Below, one piece after another: positions 43,722-55,045 of a stretch of DNA of 64,000 nt; within the stretch, counting starts at the first letter, position 1; the number at the start of each line of letters is the position of its first letter. A program made the translations under genes and the position numbers. The DNA lies in contig QPMI01000602.1 in the NCBI GenBank assembly GCA_004431415.1, positions 1 to 64,000 of the forward strand, written 5' to 3'. Origin of the DNA: Cyanophora paradoxa (taxonomy: Eukaryota > Glaucocystophyceae > Cyanophorales > Cyanophoraceae). Under the pieces are notes generated by a model. That model searched no databases. It saw only the letters and a list, made by a program, of their open reading frames with translations, and was not told where the DNA came from.

Positions 43722-46700
43722 TCAGCGGACCCAGGAGGGGACGGGCCGGCGCGGGGCGCGGGCGGATTGGCTCCAGTCCTCGCCCTCCCCCTCGCTCCCT
43801 TCGGCCTCGCCGCGGGAGCTCTCGCCGGGGGCCCCCGGCCCCGTCTGCGGGGCGTCACGGGCGCGGCGGGAGGGCGGGCGGGGGCGCGGCGGCACCGGGG
43901 GGGAGACGGTGTCCGAGTCGCCCGTCGGGGGCGTGACGGTGGTGCCGGCGCCCGGTATCGGGACGCGGCCCGGCGAGGGGGGCGCCTGCGAGCAGAGCCC
44001 TCAGAGGAGCGCGCGAGGGCAGGGCGGGGAGGGCGGGGGCGCGCCTCGAGGCGGGAGCGGGGGGCGGGGCGGGGGAGGGAGACGGCGGGGCCGGGGGCCG
44101 GGGCGTGGATGTCGGCGGAGAGGGCGCGGCGGCAGTCCTCCACCGCCGCGTTCAGCAGCTGCACCCGCCGCAGGTGCGAGGGGAAGTACGCCTGCCGCGC
44201 CGCCGCCTCACGCGCGGCGCGGCGCGGGGGCGGGGGCGGCCGGGCGCACGGGGTACTTGTCGAAGAGGCCGTGCTTGACCTTCTCGAAGCTCGCGAGGGC
44301 GTCGCGGTAGCTGCTGCGGGTCAGGGGCGGGCGGGGGGCAGGGGCCGGGGCCGGGGCGGGCGGGCGGGCCTGCGGGCGTAGAAGAGGGAGAGGGCGAGGA
44401 CGTACTCGAGGTGCCCCTGGAAGGCGTCCCGCAGCCGCCCCGCCTTCCCGCCAGCCGCTGCGCCCGCCCTCGGCGCGCGCGAGCGGCGGGGGCGCCCCGG
44501 CGCACCGCCATCGCGGGGGCGATCCAGCGCATCGCCGCCGTCAGCTGCTCCATCGAGCGCGGCCCGCTGTACCCCGCCGGGTTCCAGCGGCTCTCCGCCA
44601 GCCGCCGCTGGGCGTGGCGTCGCACGGGGGAAGGGAGGGGGCGGGGGCGGGGCGGGGGCGGACGGTCTGCTCGTGGGTGTGGAGGACGATGTCGAGCTCG
44701 GGGAAGGAGAAGCCGAGCAGCTTCTCCGCCGCCCCGAACGCCAGCCCCGCGTGCTGCCCCCGCCCCCCCTCAGCCCAGCCCGCCCCGGGTGCGGGGGCGG
44801 GGGCGGGGCGGGGGCGGGGCGGACGCGGATGCAGCCCGGGGCGTCGGCGGTCTGGAGGGAGCAGCGGAGCATGGCTTGCTGCAGGCGCTCGGCGTGCACC
44901 CTGCGGGCGCCGCGTTCAGCGCGCGCGGGGCGGGCGAGGAGGGCGGGGCGGGCGAGGGCACCGGAAGCCGACGGACATGCGCTCGAGGAGGTCGTCGGCG
45001 CGCTTCAGGTGCACCTGCCCCCGGCCCCTCTCGCACCCCCGCCCCCCCGCAGCCGGCGGGGCCTGCGGGGGGCCCGCGGGCGCGCACCTTGGCGGCCTTC
45101 CAGTTGCCCCGCGCCATGGACTCGGCGGCTGCGGGGCGCGGCGTCGGCGAGGGCGCCGAGGGGGGAGGCGCGCCGGGGCCCACCGAGCGTCTCGAGGGCG
45201 CAGGCCTCGTCGTAGCGGTCCTCGTCGTCCCCCGTGAACCAGTAGAGCTGCCGCGCGGCTCAGCGCCCCGCCCCCGCAGCGCGGCGCGCGGGGCCGGGGC
45301 GGGCGGGCCTTGGCGCAGATCTCGCGGCTGGCGAGCTCGAACTTGTGGGGCGTGCGCACTGCGGCGGGGCCCGTCAGCTGGGCGCGGAGCTGGCGGGGCT
45401 CGCCGGGGCGGGGCGGGGCGGGGCGGACGGAGGACCGAGGCGAGGTGGCGGAGGACGTGGGCCTCGAGGCGCGAGGGCGAGTGGCCGGTGCGCAGCAGCA
45501 GCGACCACGCCTCGAAGAGCATGTCCATCGACGCCTGCAGCTCCCCGAACTGCCCCCGCCCCCGCCTCAGCCCCAGGCGCGCCCCCTCGCGCCCGCCCCC
45601 GTGCCTGGTCGGCGGCGCGGCCGCGGTGGAGGAGGGCCCGGGCGCGGAGCGCGGCGCCCTTGCCGCCGGGCTCCGCCACGTGCGGCGCCAGCGCCTCGTC
45701 CGCCTTGTCGAGCAGCTGCGCCCCGCCGCCCGCTCGCCCCCGCCCCCGCCGGCGAGGGGCCCAGGCGCGAGCACCGAGAAGACGTAGCCGCGGTCGACGG
45801 GGAGGAGGTCGGAGGGGAGGGGAAGACCTGCGGGGACCCGGGTGAGGGCGGAGGGGGAGGCGGCGGGGGCCCGGGCGGACGGGGGAGGGCGGCCCCGTGG
45901 CGATCTCGATGCAATTCCAGCAGTGCTCCGCCAGCAGCTCGGCGTCCGGCCTGCCCCCGCCCCCGCGCCCGCTCAGCGCCCCCGGGGGGCGGGGCGGGGG
46001 CGGGGCGGGGGGCACCGGGTGCGGCAGTCGTCGGGGCGGCGGCGGCGAGCAGCTCGCGCCACGCGTCGAAGACCCCCGTCGCCTGCGCGCCGCCTCGGCA
46101 CGGGCGCCGGGCTGCGGCGGGCGGCGCAGGGCCTCGCGGGACGCACGAGAGCGGCCGAGCCGGAGAGGCGCGTGTCCTCGAGCAGGAGCCGCGCCCCGAA
46201 GCGCCCGTCCCGCGACCGGAAGAGCGGCGTGTCGAAGACGCCCGGCGACGAGACCGCCTGCCGCGTGCGTGTTGGCGGGCGCCGAGGGCCGTGGGCGGGG
46301 CGACGCACGGCGGCGAGGGCGCGGCAGGCGGCGAGGAGGGCGGGGCCGGGGTGGCGCCGGCGGGGACGGGGTGGCGGGCGGAGGCGGCGGCGGCGGCGTG
46401 CTGGAGGTCGGCGTCGGCGTCCGCCACCGCCTGCAGCGCCGCGTGCCGGCCCCGCTCCGACGCGTGCCGGTACGGCGGCTCCAGCTTGCCCCCGTTCGCC
46501 CCCGTCTGCGGCGCGCTCTCCGCCGCTGACGGCGGCGGCGGCCGCTGCTGGAGGCGCAGGAAGAGGGGCGGCAGGGGCGGCTCGAGCCCCGCCGGCGCCG
46601 CCGGGAGGGCGGGGACGGCTGCCGTCAGCCCCTCCGCGGGCGCGGCGTCGGGGACGGCGGGAAAACTCCGGACGCTGCTGTACCCCTCGAACTCCTGGAG

Positions 46701-47057
46701 CTGCGCGAGGGCCTGGAAGGCGTCCCCGAGCTCCGCCTCTGGGCCCCCGCCGCCGTCAGAGGGGCGCGCGAGGGGCCCGCAGCGGGCGAGCCGCGCCTTG
46801 GGCCTCGTCCGAGGCGAGGGGCTGGGCGCCGAAGACGGGGCCGGCGGCGGCGCCGGCGGCGGCGTGGGCGCGGCCAAGGGTGCGACGGGGGGGAAGGGGA
46901 GGCCGGGGCCGGCCCAGGGCCCGAAGGGGAAGGGCCCCGGCGGGGGGGCCATCCCCTGCGCCCCCGCGCTCGAGGCGAGGCGAGGGGGCGCTGGCGGCGG
47001 GTGGCGCACGGGGAAGGGTAGAGGGAGCGGCCCGAAGGCGTGCGGCCCGGGGTCCAT
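43722..47057 (-). CDS. Helical-repeat (TPR-like) protein with long Pro-rich N-terminus
   Basis: The proposed ATG at 47057 starts MDPGPHAFGPLPLPFPVRHP, a long Pro/Ala-rich disordered region. From about 46000 downwards, short exons encode amphipathic helix pairs: DAELLAEHCWNCIEIATG, SDLLPVDRGYVFSVLA, LLDKADEALAPHVAEPGGKG, ALRARALLHRGRAADQA, ASMDMLFEAWSLLLRTGHSP, ESMARGNWKAAKV, LKRADDLLERMSVGF, ERLQQAMLRCSLQTADAPGC, FGAAEKLLGFSFPELDIVLH, DAFQGHLEYVLALSLFYARR, SYRDALASFEKVKHGLFDKY. The spacing fits TPR/SEL1-type alpha solenoids. An acidic Ser/Pro tail (EAEGSEGEGEDWSQSA) ends PSWVR with TGA at 43722-43724. No family was recognised. It may be joined at its 5' end to the next - strand unit. Confidence 0.5.
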
Positions 47058-47129
47058 CGGATAGTGCCGTGGGGGGTTCAGAGCGAGCGCGCGCGCCCCG
47101 GGGGCCGGGGCAGGGCACCATGAAGAATG

Positions 47130-48259
47130 GCACGGGGCCGGGGGCGGCGTCAGACATCACTGTGGGCAGGGGGAAGCTCCTCTCGGGGGGAGCGCCCTTC
47201 TCTCCGTCCTTCTTGCGGCGCTTGGAGGCAGGGGGCGGACCCTGCGAGGCCACCTCCTCGGAGCCCGTCTCCTCCTCCTCCTCGAGCTTCTTCCCCGACT
47301 GCGGCCACGTGAGGCGGCGCCAGGGAGGGAGCAGCCGGAGGGGGGTACGCGGGGCTTGAGGGCCGAGAGATGGGCGACGGTGCGGACGGTCATACCCCCC
47401 AGGGACTCCCCCATATCGTCCTTCTCCAGCACCAGCCTGCGCCCGCCGTTCGCGCCCCGCCGGCGGCCAACTCGGTGTACTACGAGTTCAAAATCACCTG
47501 AACAGCCTCTTGTGACGGTAGCAGGTGACGCCTGCGGCGGGGGTGCGTGAGCGGGTCCGCGGGTGGCGGGGCGAGTCGGGAAAGCGGCGGCGCGCCGATG
47601 CCGAAGGTGCCGTCGGAGATGCCGCTCTCGTTCAGGGAGATCACCAGGGACGGCACGGGCAGGCCGTAGCGCGCCGTCCTGCGCGCCGCAGGCCGCCGTC
47701 ACCCCGGCCCCGAGGGCGCGCGCCGGGGGGCGGCAGGGTACCGTAGGGGGAACTCGAGCAGGGGCCCCGCCTTGCCGTCGAGGCTGGGCACGTCGCTCCC
47801 GTCATCTGCACGGGGCGTTCAGGCCGCGCTCGCCGCCCTCGAGACGCCGGCAGTCGGCGGCCCCCACCTGCATACACCAGGCGCATCCGTATCCTCACGC
47901 CCGCCCACGTGGCCGCGTCAGCCTCCTCGCGCGCCGCAAGACGGTACCGCCTGCGCCCCGCCCCGTCAGCGGCCGGACGGGCGTCGGGCGGCGCCGCCGC
48001 CGTGCGCAGGCGCACCTGCCGGCGATGAGAGAGTACTCGCAGTCCACGACGCCCGATTCCGGGTCGGGTGTGGCGGCCGGCACGACGTCGAAGACGCCGC
48101 GCTGCGCGTCGGGAAGCCCGTCAGTCGGCGCGGGGCGGCCGTCACAGCGAAGCAGACCGAGGCTTGCGGCTCGTCGGCGGCTTCTCCGCCTCCTCGGGCG
48201 GTGGCAGAGACCCGCTTCGCATGGAGCAGGATGAGCGGACAGTGCTGCGACAGCGCCAT
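47130..48259 (-). CDS. Unknown soluble protein with basic nuclear-type motif
   Basis: The proposed ATG at 48259 starts MALSQHCPLILLHAKRVSAT. Downstream exons read GLPDAQRGVFDVVPAATPDP, ESGVVDCEYSLIAGR, GSDVPSLDGKAGPLLEFP, ARYGLPVPSLVISLNESGIS with DGTFGIG, NGGRRLVLEKDDMGESLGGM with TVRTVAHLSALK, then WPQSGKKLEEEEETGSEEVA and SKRRKKDGEKGAPPE. The central exons look like beta-strands of a compact domain (Ig-like DNA-binding folds were considered). The acidic stretch plus SKRRKK suggests a nuclear protein. No family was recognised. The 3' limit is not determined; the gene could continue into the helical-repeat unit downstream. Confidence 0.4.
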
Positions 48260-49284
48260 GTGCGTTCAAACTCTCCTCTCGTGTCCCTACCGGCGTCCCG
48301 CGCCGTTCAAAACCGGCGCCGCGCTTGCGGTTGGTTTGGAGCGCAACGCACAGCTTGTTCGGTATTCGCGAGCCGCCGTCAAGATAAGTCAAGAAACCGC
48401 AGCTCCTAACAACGTCGTCACCGCTCCGCTCTGCGGCTTATTGGAGCGTTGGACCCCTTCTCGCGCGTTACACTGTGGAACTAGAGCTACAACAGGCTGG
48501 ACCGCTCGGCCCGCTGAGCCGAGCGTGGGCGAGGCCGGTTTGCTGCCGCCGCAGCTGAGGTCACCCGGTGCGCGGGCTTCAGACAGAACGTCGAACGCCA
48601 GGGTCGCCAGCACGCTAGCGCATAGCGCACTGCTAGCTAGCAACCGTACGAGTAGCGCTGTTCAACGGTTGCTCGATGCCGCGACTCCCGGAGTCCGCAC
48701 GAACTCCGGAACTTGCCAAGTTGAATGCTGAGCGGTCGCGGCCGCACCGGTGGCTGACCTGCCAACTGGAATGTACAGTACTAGTACTGCGGGAGTCTGC
48801 GCCGACTCTGCGGCTGATGCTAATTGCAAGCGTTAGCGCCCGGCCCAGCCCGCGCGCGCCCGCCCGTCGACGTCGTCCGCGCACCAGAGTCCAGACCAGG
48901 ACGGTCGACTGCGGCAGGCGTACCCGGATCGCGGATATCGATGTTCCAAGCGAGGTACCAGAACGGTACCTCTAGTGCGCTCGGAGGCGCCGGACGGCGG
49001 CTGATTTCCGCGTCCTAGGTACATAGTGAAAAAACGTTCTATGAACGGAATATATACGTATATATACGTACTCGGTATACCGAAGAAAAGAGGTGCTTTC
49101 AATTTTGGGTACCGCGGCTGAGGGGTCTACTGCATCATCACGCGCAAAACCGATGCGGTGAAAGAGGGAGAACCGAAGCGACGAAAGTGAAAGCAGAACC
49201 GATCGGCCGAAAGGTGGGAGAACCGACGCGCCGATTTCACTGCATCGAAGGTGACTGTACCCGGCACGCGGAGGGAGCTCGCCA
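48260..49284. other. Divergent spacer upstream of the ion-channel gene
   Basis: About 1 kb, moderately GC. It contains an alternating TATATACGTATATATACGTA-like stretch at about 49050-49070 and imperfect repeats of a GGGAGAACCGAAGCG-type unit at 49140-49230. It should contain the promoter of the channel gene. No gene could be supported. Confidence 0.45.
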
Positions 49285-52200
49285 TGGCGCGAAGCGGCGC
49301 CGCTCCTCCCTACGCAAAGCTGGACGAACCGTCCGCCCCGCCAGCAGAGCGGCAAAGACGGCGCTCAGTACCCGACTCGGCGCTGCCCGAGGAACCGGCG
49401 GAGCTCTTGTGCTGTGGTCCGTCGACCTGCGCTCTCTCCTGCGAGTCGTCCGGCTTAGCTGTACCGCGCAGGCGTCTCCTGCGAGTCGGCCTGGCCGCGT
49501 GGATGGCGTCCAGCCTATCTTTTTGGCCCTGCCGGCGACTGCTTGTTCCCTCCAAACTCTATGTTTGCGCGGCATCTTGGTTACTGCATGTTGAGCATCT
49601 TCTTTTACAACATCTTTGGTCTGCCGTTCCGTCTGGCCTTCCTTCAGCAAGAGATCCCGTGGCTCGTCACCTTCGCTCTTATGGTCGTCGACTACCTCGG
49701 CGATCTCATCCTAGTACTCTACATCATTGTCAAGATGCGGACGGTCACGTCGGCCCGCGATGTGAGCCCGCGCCGTGATTCAGAGCGTAGGGGCTTGATC
49801 TCAGATTGACCGCAGGTCGCGGATCCCTATGCTTTCTCTCGCGCCTTCTACCGCGACGTCATTGGCGTGATCCCAAGTACGGGCCTAGCCTCCCTTTGCC
49901 AGCCTTCTCGTGACGTGAGATCGGCAGTTGAGATCGTCGCGTACGCTGCCGGAGCGCGCCTGGCGCTCGCATACCGGTGCGCCCCGCTCCAACCGCTGGT
50001 TCGCCGTGCGGCAAACTTGCCCGGGCAGCTTCAATCGGTTCCTGTACTACTGGAGCATCAGCAACTTCACGTCAGCGTGGGAGCGCCGCGCCGTGCGCCC
50101 CCCTCTGGCTTCTAGGGACCCGCACTCGCCGCCGACGCGCGCGCGCAGACGCACGCGAACCAGCTCCGGCTGGCTCGGACCTGCGTGACAGTGCTGATCC
50201 TCGTGCACTGGGTTGCCTGCATGTACATGAGCGTCGTTAGCTACGAGGGCTTCGGGTGCGTCCTGCTCCTCGCCGGCGCCTCCTCCGCACCGCGCCGACC
50301 GCCTCGCAGGATCAACAAGTGGGCGATGCCGGACGAGCCGCTCCTCCGGAACAACGTCGACGCTCGGTACATGTACAGGTCAGCGGCGAGGGCTCGGGCG
50401 GGCCCGTTGTGGCCGGCGCCCGACGCGCCTCCGGCTGCAGCTTCTATTGGGCGCTCGCTTTCATGTTCGGGGTCAGCGGGGACGACCTCGGGAGCCCGCG
50501 GACGCGCCTCGAGTGCGCGGCCCGCCGCCGTCGGCCTCTCTCCGCCGGCGCGGCGCGGGCTCAGGGGGCGCCACGCAGGCTCTACTTCACCGCCGGCGTG
50601 ATCGTCACCGGCTTCTCCGTGGTCGCAGCCGTCGTCGGTGCCTCCCGGCGCCCCGCGGCCGCCCCGCGCGCCGTGAGCCGGCGGGGCAGGTAACGTGGCG
50701 AACCTGATCACGAACATGATGACCGACGGTGGTCGTCTCGCCCGACGGCACACAGGTCTACGTCACGATGACCGACGGTGCTCGGGAGCGCGCCCGCGCC
50801 CCCCCGCGCAATCTGAGCTGCCCGGCCCCCGCGCGCCCCCAGGGGAGTACTTCGGCGAGATCGCGCTCCTCTACGCAGACAAGCGCACCGCCTCCGTCCG
50901 CGCGAAGACCTACTGCGGTGCCGGCGGCCTTGCCCGCGCCGCCTCGGCCGGGGCGGGGCGGGGCGGGGGCCTGAGGGCGCGCGCAGACCTCTTCACGCTG
51001 CACAAGCACGACCTGGACGAGGTCCTGATGGACTACCCCGAGATGCACGCCATGCTTCGCGAGATCGCCAGGCGAGCCGCCCTCGCCCTCGCCTGAGCCG
51101 CCCGGCGGCGGCGCGCGCCCCTCTGAGCGCGCCGCATTCAGGTCGCGGGCGACCGAGGGGCGCGTGAAGGCCTCCAAGAACGCGCAGACGCCGGGCACGA
51201 GCGGGAGCAACACGCCGCACAACGGCGGCGGCCGCCCCTCGTGCGCGCGCGCCCCGCTCGGCCCGCCCGCGCCATCGCCGCCCACGCGTGGCGGCGGCCA
51301 GGTCGGGACCCTTGCCCGGGCGCCGCGCCTCGGGCGGGGGCCACTCGACGGGCGTCGAGCCCTCGGGCTCCATACGCCACGGGCACCACGGGCACCACGG
51401 GCAGAGGCACAGTACGACGGTCCGCCGGCCGCCTCCGCGCGCCCCGCGCCGCTCGGAGCGCCGGCTCTGACGGGGGGGCGGGGGGCGGGGCAGGCCAACG
51501 AGTTCCAGCAACAGGTCCGCATCCACAGGGCGCAGTGGGCCCTCCGCGTCCTCCGCCGCTTCGTCCGGGTGCCCGTCTCCCGCCCGGCCCCGTGCCCACT
51601 GGGCGCCCCTGAGCTCCCCGGCCCCAGGCCTGGCTCATGTTCAAGCGGGGCCAAGGCGGCCCCAACATCGGCAACAGGCCCTTCAAGGTGGGACCCCCGC
51701 TCTGAGCTGCCCCGCACACATCGCCCACGGCGCTTGCCCGCCGCAGTCGATCTTCGACGTCTACCAGGCCACCAAGTGCGGCGGCGGCGGCCCCGCGGTC
51801 CCGCCTGTCGCTGCTCTGACGGGCGGGCGGCGCAGGCTGCGGAGCATGACGCTCCTGGAGGGCGACCCCGACGCCATCGACGCCCTCGCCTCCAACAGCT
51901 TCGCCCGCGTCAACGGCAGCAACTCCCGCCGCCACTCCGGTGCCCCGCCCCGCCGTCTGCGCCCCGCACCGCGGCGCGCGGCGCCTGACGCTGCGGGGGC
52001 GGGCAGGGGACGGGATGTTCAACCCGCCGATGTTCACGCCCCCGCCGTACGTCCAGGCGTCGCTCAGGCAGGAGGAGGAAGAGGGGGCGGGTGACGCTGA
52101 CGAGGCCGGGGGCGCTCTCACGGCCCGCAGGTCCGTCCGGGTCCCGCGCCCCAGGTCCCCCTCGCTCCCGCCCGGCTGCCGAACGCCGCCGCCGCCCCGC

Positions 52201-53061
52201 CGCAGCGACGCCAGCGGCGTCAGCCTCGCGAGCCCGCGGCCCCTGCTGCCCCACACCGGCCTCACCCCCCGCCCTCCCCCCGACGAGCAGCCGCCACAGG
52301 TGCCGCCGGACGGGCACCCGCGCGCCTCGCCGGGCCCGATCGACCGACGGGGCGCGCAGGCATCGCCGACGAGCCTGGCGAGCGTGCTGGGCCCGCTCTG
52401 GGAGTGGGCGACCGGCGGGCAGGAGGGAGCGCGGCGGCCCCCGCCCCGCCCCGACCCGCTCGCCGACGAGGGCGACGCGGAAAGCAGCGCCGCGGCCGCT
52501 GCGCGGCGGGGCCGCGGCCGCAGCCCCGCGGCGGGGCGTCCGGCGCCGCTGAACGCGCCGGGGGCGCCGGGGGGCGGCTTCTACCACTCCTACGCGTACG
52601 GGGAGGGCCCGAGCGACGGCCGCTGGGGCCGCGCCCAGGCGATGGGCGTCGGCCAGGCAGGCTCCCGCTACGGGGACGACGACGGCGGGGGGTACACCCG
52701 CTACGTGCCGGCGGCGCAGTTCCCCGGCGGGGGCGGCCTGCCGCCCCCCGCAACGTACGGGCGGGCGACGGGCGGGCGGGCGGCGGGCCTCGCCGGGAAT
52801 CTGGACGCGGAGCGGGTGCGGCGGATGAGCGGCGAGTGGGCGGCGATGAATCCGGTGCCCGTCTCGCTGGCGCCGCCTACACCCGACCCGCGCCTCCTGG
52901 ACTCGGACGACGCCCTCATCGGGTGCCTGCCCAACCGGCGGCCGGCGCAGACGCTCCCGGCGCGGGCGCAGCGGCAGCCGCACGCGGGGCGGCGGCCGCC
53001 CTCCCCGAGCCGCTCCGACGCCTCCAGCCCCAACACCATCCCCGCCTCCTTCGAGGTCTAG
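49285..53061 (+). CDS. Cyclic-nucleotide-gated/HCN-type cation channel (internal segment apparently missing)
   Basis: ATG proposed at 49285 (MARSGAAPPYAKLDEPSAPP). S1-S2: PPNSMFARHLGYCMLSIFFY, IFGLPFRLAFLQQ, WLVTFALMVVDYLGDLILVL. S3: DPYAFSRAFYRDVIGVIPS. A linker has SFNRFLYYWSISNFTSAWER. S5 TVLILVHWVACMYMSVVSYE carries the 'HW.AC' of this superfamily. The pore exon reads FYWALAFMFGVSGDDLGSP, with no GYG filter. S6: LYFTAGVIVTGFSVVAAVVG, NVANLITNMM. The cyclic-nucleotide-binding domain shows VVSPDGTQVYVTMTDG and GEYFGEIALLYADKRTASVR with AKTYC, then LFTLHKHDLDEVLMDYPEMH. Between NMM and VVSPDG the C-linker and first cNBD strands (normally about 100 residues) are absent and the frame shifts, suggesting an assembly collapse or a damaged gene. 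A long disordered tail ends PNTIPASFEV, TAG 53059-53061. Confidence 0.8.
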
Positions 53062-53306
53062 CCCCCGAGCCCAGCCCCTTCTCCCCTCCACCATCGCCCC
53101 CCGCCCACGTGATCCATTGTATACGTACTTCGCCTACCCTCGCTGCCGCGGGCCCTCGAGATCATCGGATCCCAGGGTCTTTCCTCAATTGCGATCCTCA
53201 GTGCGCTGTCACGCAGCAATTGCAAACGGGTTGAAGCAGCGCGCGTTTCTTCGAAGAGAGCGATCGATCGAGCCTAGGCGCTACACCTACCCTGAGTCTA
53301 AGCTCA

Positions 53307-54677
53307 CTATACTACCCATAGCAGCGGATGCCGCCCTGGACTAAGGATTTTAGAGTGCCGTGACGCCGCGAGGGTCCACACGGTTGCCTTCGCCTGCGCG
53401 CGGGGGTCAACGTCGCTTGGGCCGCGCGGGGGGGGAACAACGTCTCCTGGCGAACCGAAGCGGCGGCGGTATTCGTACACCAAATAGGCGCTGTATATTG
53501 CCAGGAAGCAGCAAGTGAGCCACTGCGAGCCGCCAATCCTGCGTTAGCTAGGGGCCTCAACAGGAGACGTGATTCGCGCACCGCGCAGCTTTCCAGGGCG
53601 ACAAGGACACAGGCGAATCCGCGGACACCCGGATTCGAAAAGCTGTCAAGCGCATGCATCAGGGCGCCGTGCACGAAGGCACCGCAGCGCACGCACTCTC
53701 GTGCGAAGGCGGCCCATCCGTTGAAAAAGTAGGGACTGCGGATCACATGTAAGTCGGTGCCGAGGCGCGCGGAGCGCCGTGATCAAAGCGCACCTTATTG
53801 TTGACGAGATGAGCGACCACGTACAGGAATAGATAAGCGTGCAGGACACGTATCGCAAGCAGCGCGCGGCGTCGTTGTCGGCCACGCCCCGGTAGCCCTG
53901 CGACGCAGTAAGAACGATTGCTCCTTGATAATGCACGCATGCGCGCGCCTGAAAGAATATCCAGGTGCAGAAGGCGGCTCCGCCGAAGTCCGCGATGCAG
54001 GCGAAGAGGATCCGCAGACCGGGCCCTTGCGCTATTTGAAGGAATGCCGCGTGCAGAAGGTTCGAAGCTAAGCAACTGAGCACAGTTTAGATCAGGATCG
54101 AGCGCAGGTAGAAAGCGGCGCGGCGCAAACGCACGCCACGAAAACTTTGTACACGAGGTAGCACCACCAGGCTGTCCGCGCGGTCGTTCTCGGCAGTTCA
54201 TCTAACTCTAGATGGAATATGTTGAACTTTCTCGCCACCTTTCCCCATCCAAAAGGCCTGCGTCGAGACGTGACAGTGTGAGCTTTTTGACTTTCAGCCA
54301 GCTCAGAGGCAAGAGCGCTCACCAGTTCAGCTCGTGCTGCGAGTGCACCGTATCGATCAGATGAAAGAGAGCGCGAAATCAGAGATCAGAAGATCGGGGG
54401 CGCCGGGAGAGTAAGCGCAAACAGTCAAACAGACCCACAGGATGGTCGACGACGTGCTAGCCGGCTTGCTGTGCGGTTCAAACTCTAAGGGTTCGGGCTC
54501 GTCTGAGCTCGAAGAGCACTCCTCGTCCGAACGCCTAGCTAGAGGGGCGAGCGGGGTCCTAGACGCTGGGACCTCCTCGGCCTCCAACGCGTCTAGATCG
54601 AGAGGAAACCCTGAAGCTTGCACCGCCGGAGACTGCAAGGACGCCGGGGCGGCTGCCGCTGGCTCGCCGCCTTCCAT
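53307..54677 (-). CDS. Multi-pass membrane protein of unknown function
   Basis: ATG at 54677 gives MEGGEPAAAAPASLQSPAVQ and an acidic Ser-rich N-terminus (DEECSSSSDEPEPLEFEP). Short exons follow: HELNW, PFGWGK, KFNIFHLELDELPRTTARTA with WWCYLVYKVFVACVC, LLHAAFLQIAQGPGLRILFA with CIADFGGAAFCTWIFF, LLAIRVLHAYLFLYVVAHLV, SPYFFNGWAAFARECVRCGA with FVHGALMHALDSFSN, and LTCCFLAIYSAYLVYEYRRR. That is about five to six membrane helices. The C-terminus is polar and ends LLWVV with TAG at 53307-53309. No family was recognised. GC is lower than in neighbours. It is head to head (368 bp) with the mitochondrial carrier gene. Confidence 0.55.
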
Positions 54678-55045
54678 CGGGTTTTATTGTGTACCCTGCG
54701 CTTCGGATCTTCGGTCGTGGTTCTCAATTCGATGAGGACCTTTGAGTACTCCGGCAGCAGCGGAGGCTCGCTCCTTGCGCATTCGACAGTCGTCGCAGTC
54801 GCATCGGCCCCCCAGCGCCAGGTCGTTCGCCGCGCGCTCTCCAGCGCACGGGTTGCCAAGATCAGCACACGCCGCACGCGAATCCGCCGCACGGGCTTCA
54901 AGCTTTTCTCCAGACCCGCGCACGCGAACGTTGAGGAGGGTGCGCGCCAGTCTCGCTGCGCTCCGGCGGCTAGCGCCGATCGGGGGGTCGGGCGGCGCGC
55001 CTCCGCTGCGCAGAGGGCGCGCTTGCTGAGGAGGAGGAGGCCGAT
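54678..55045. promoter_or_regulatory. Divergent spacer between membrane-protein and SAM carrier genes
   Basis: 368 bp between start codons. The frame of the carrier is open for a short distance upstream of its first Met (ALAEEEEAD), so an upstream coding exon cannot be excluded. No defined promoter motif was seen. Confidence 0.4.
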
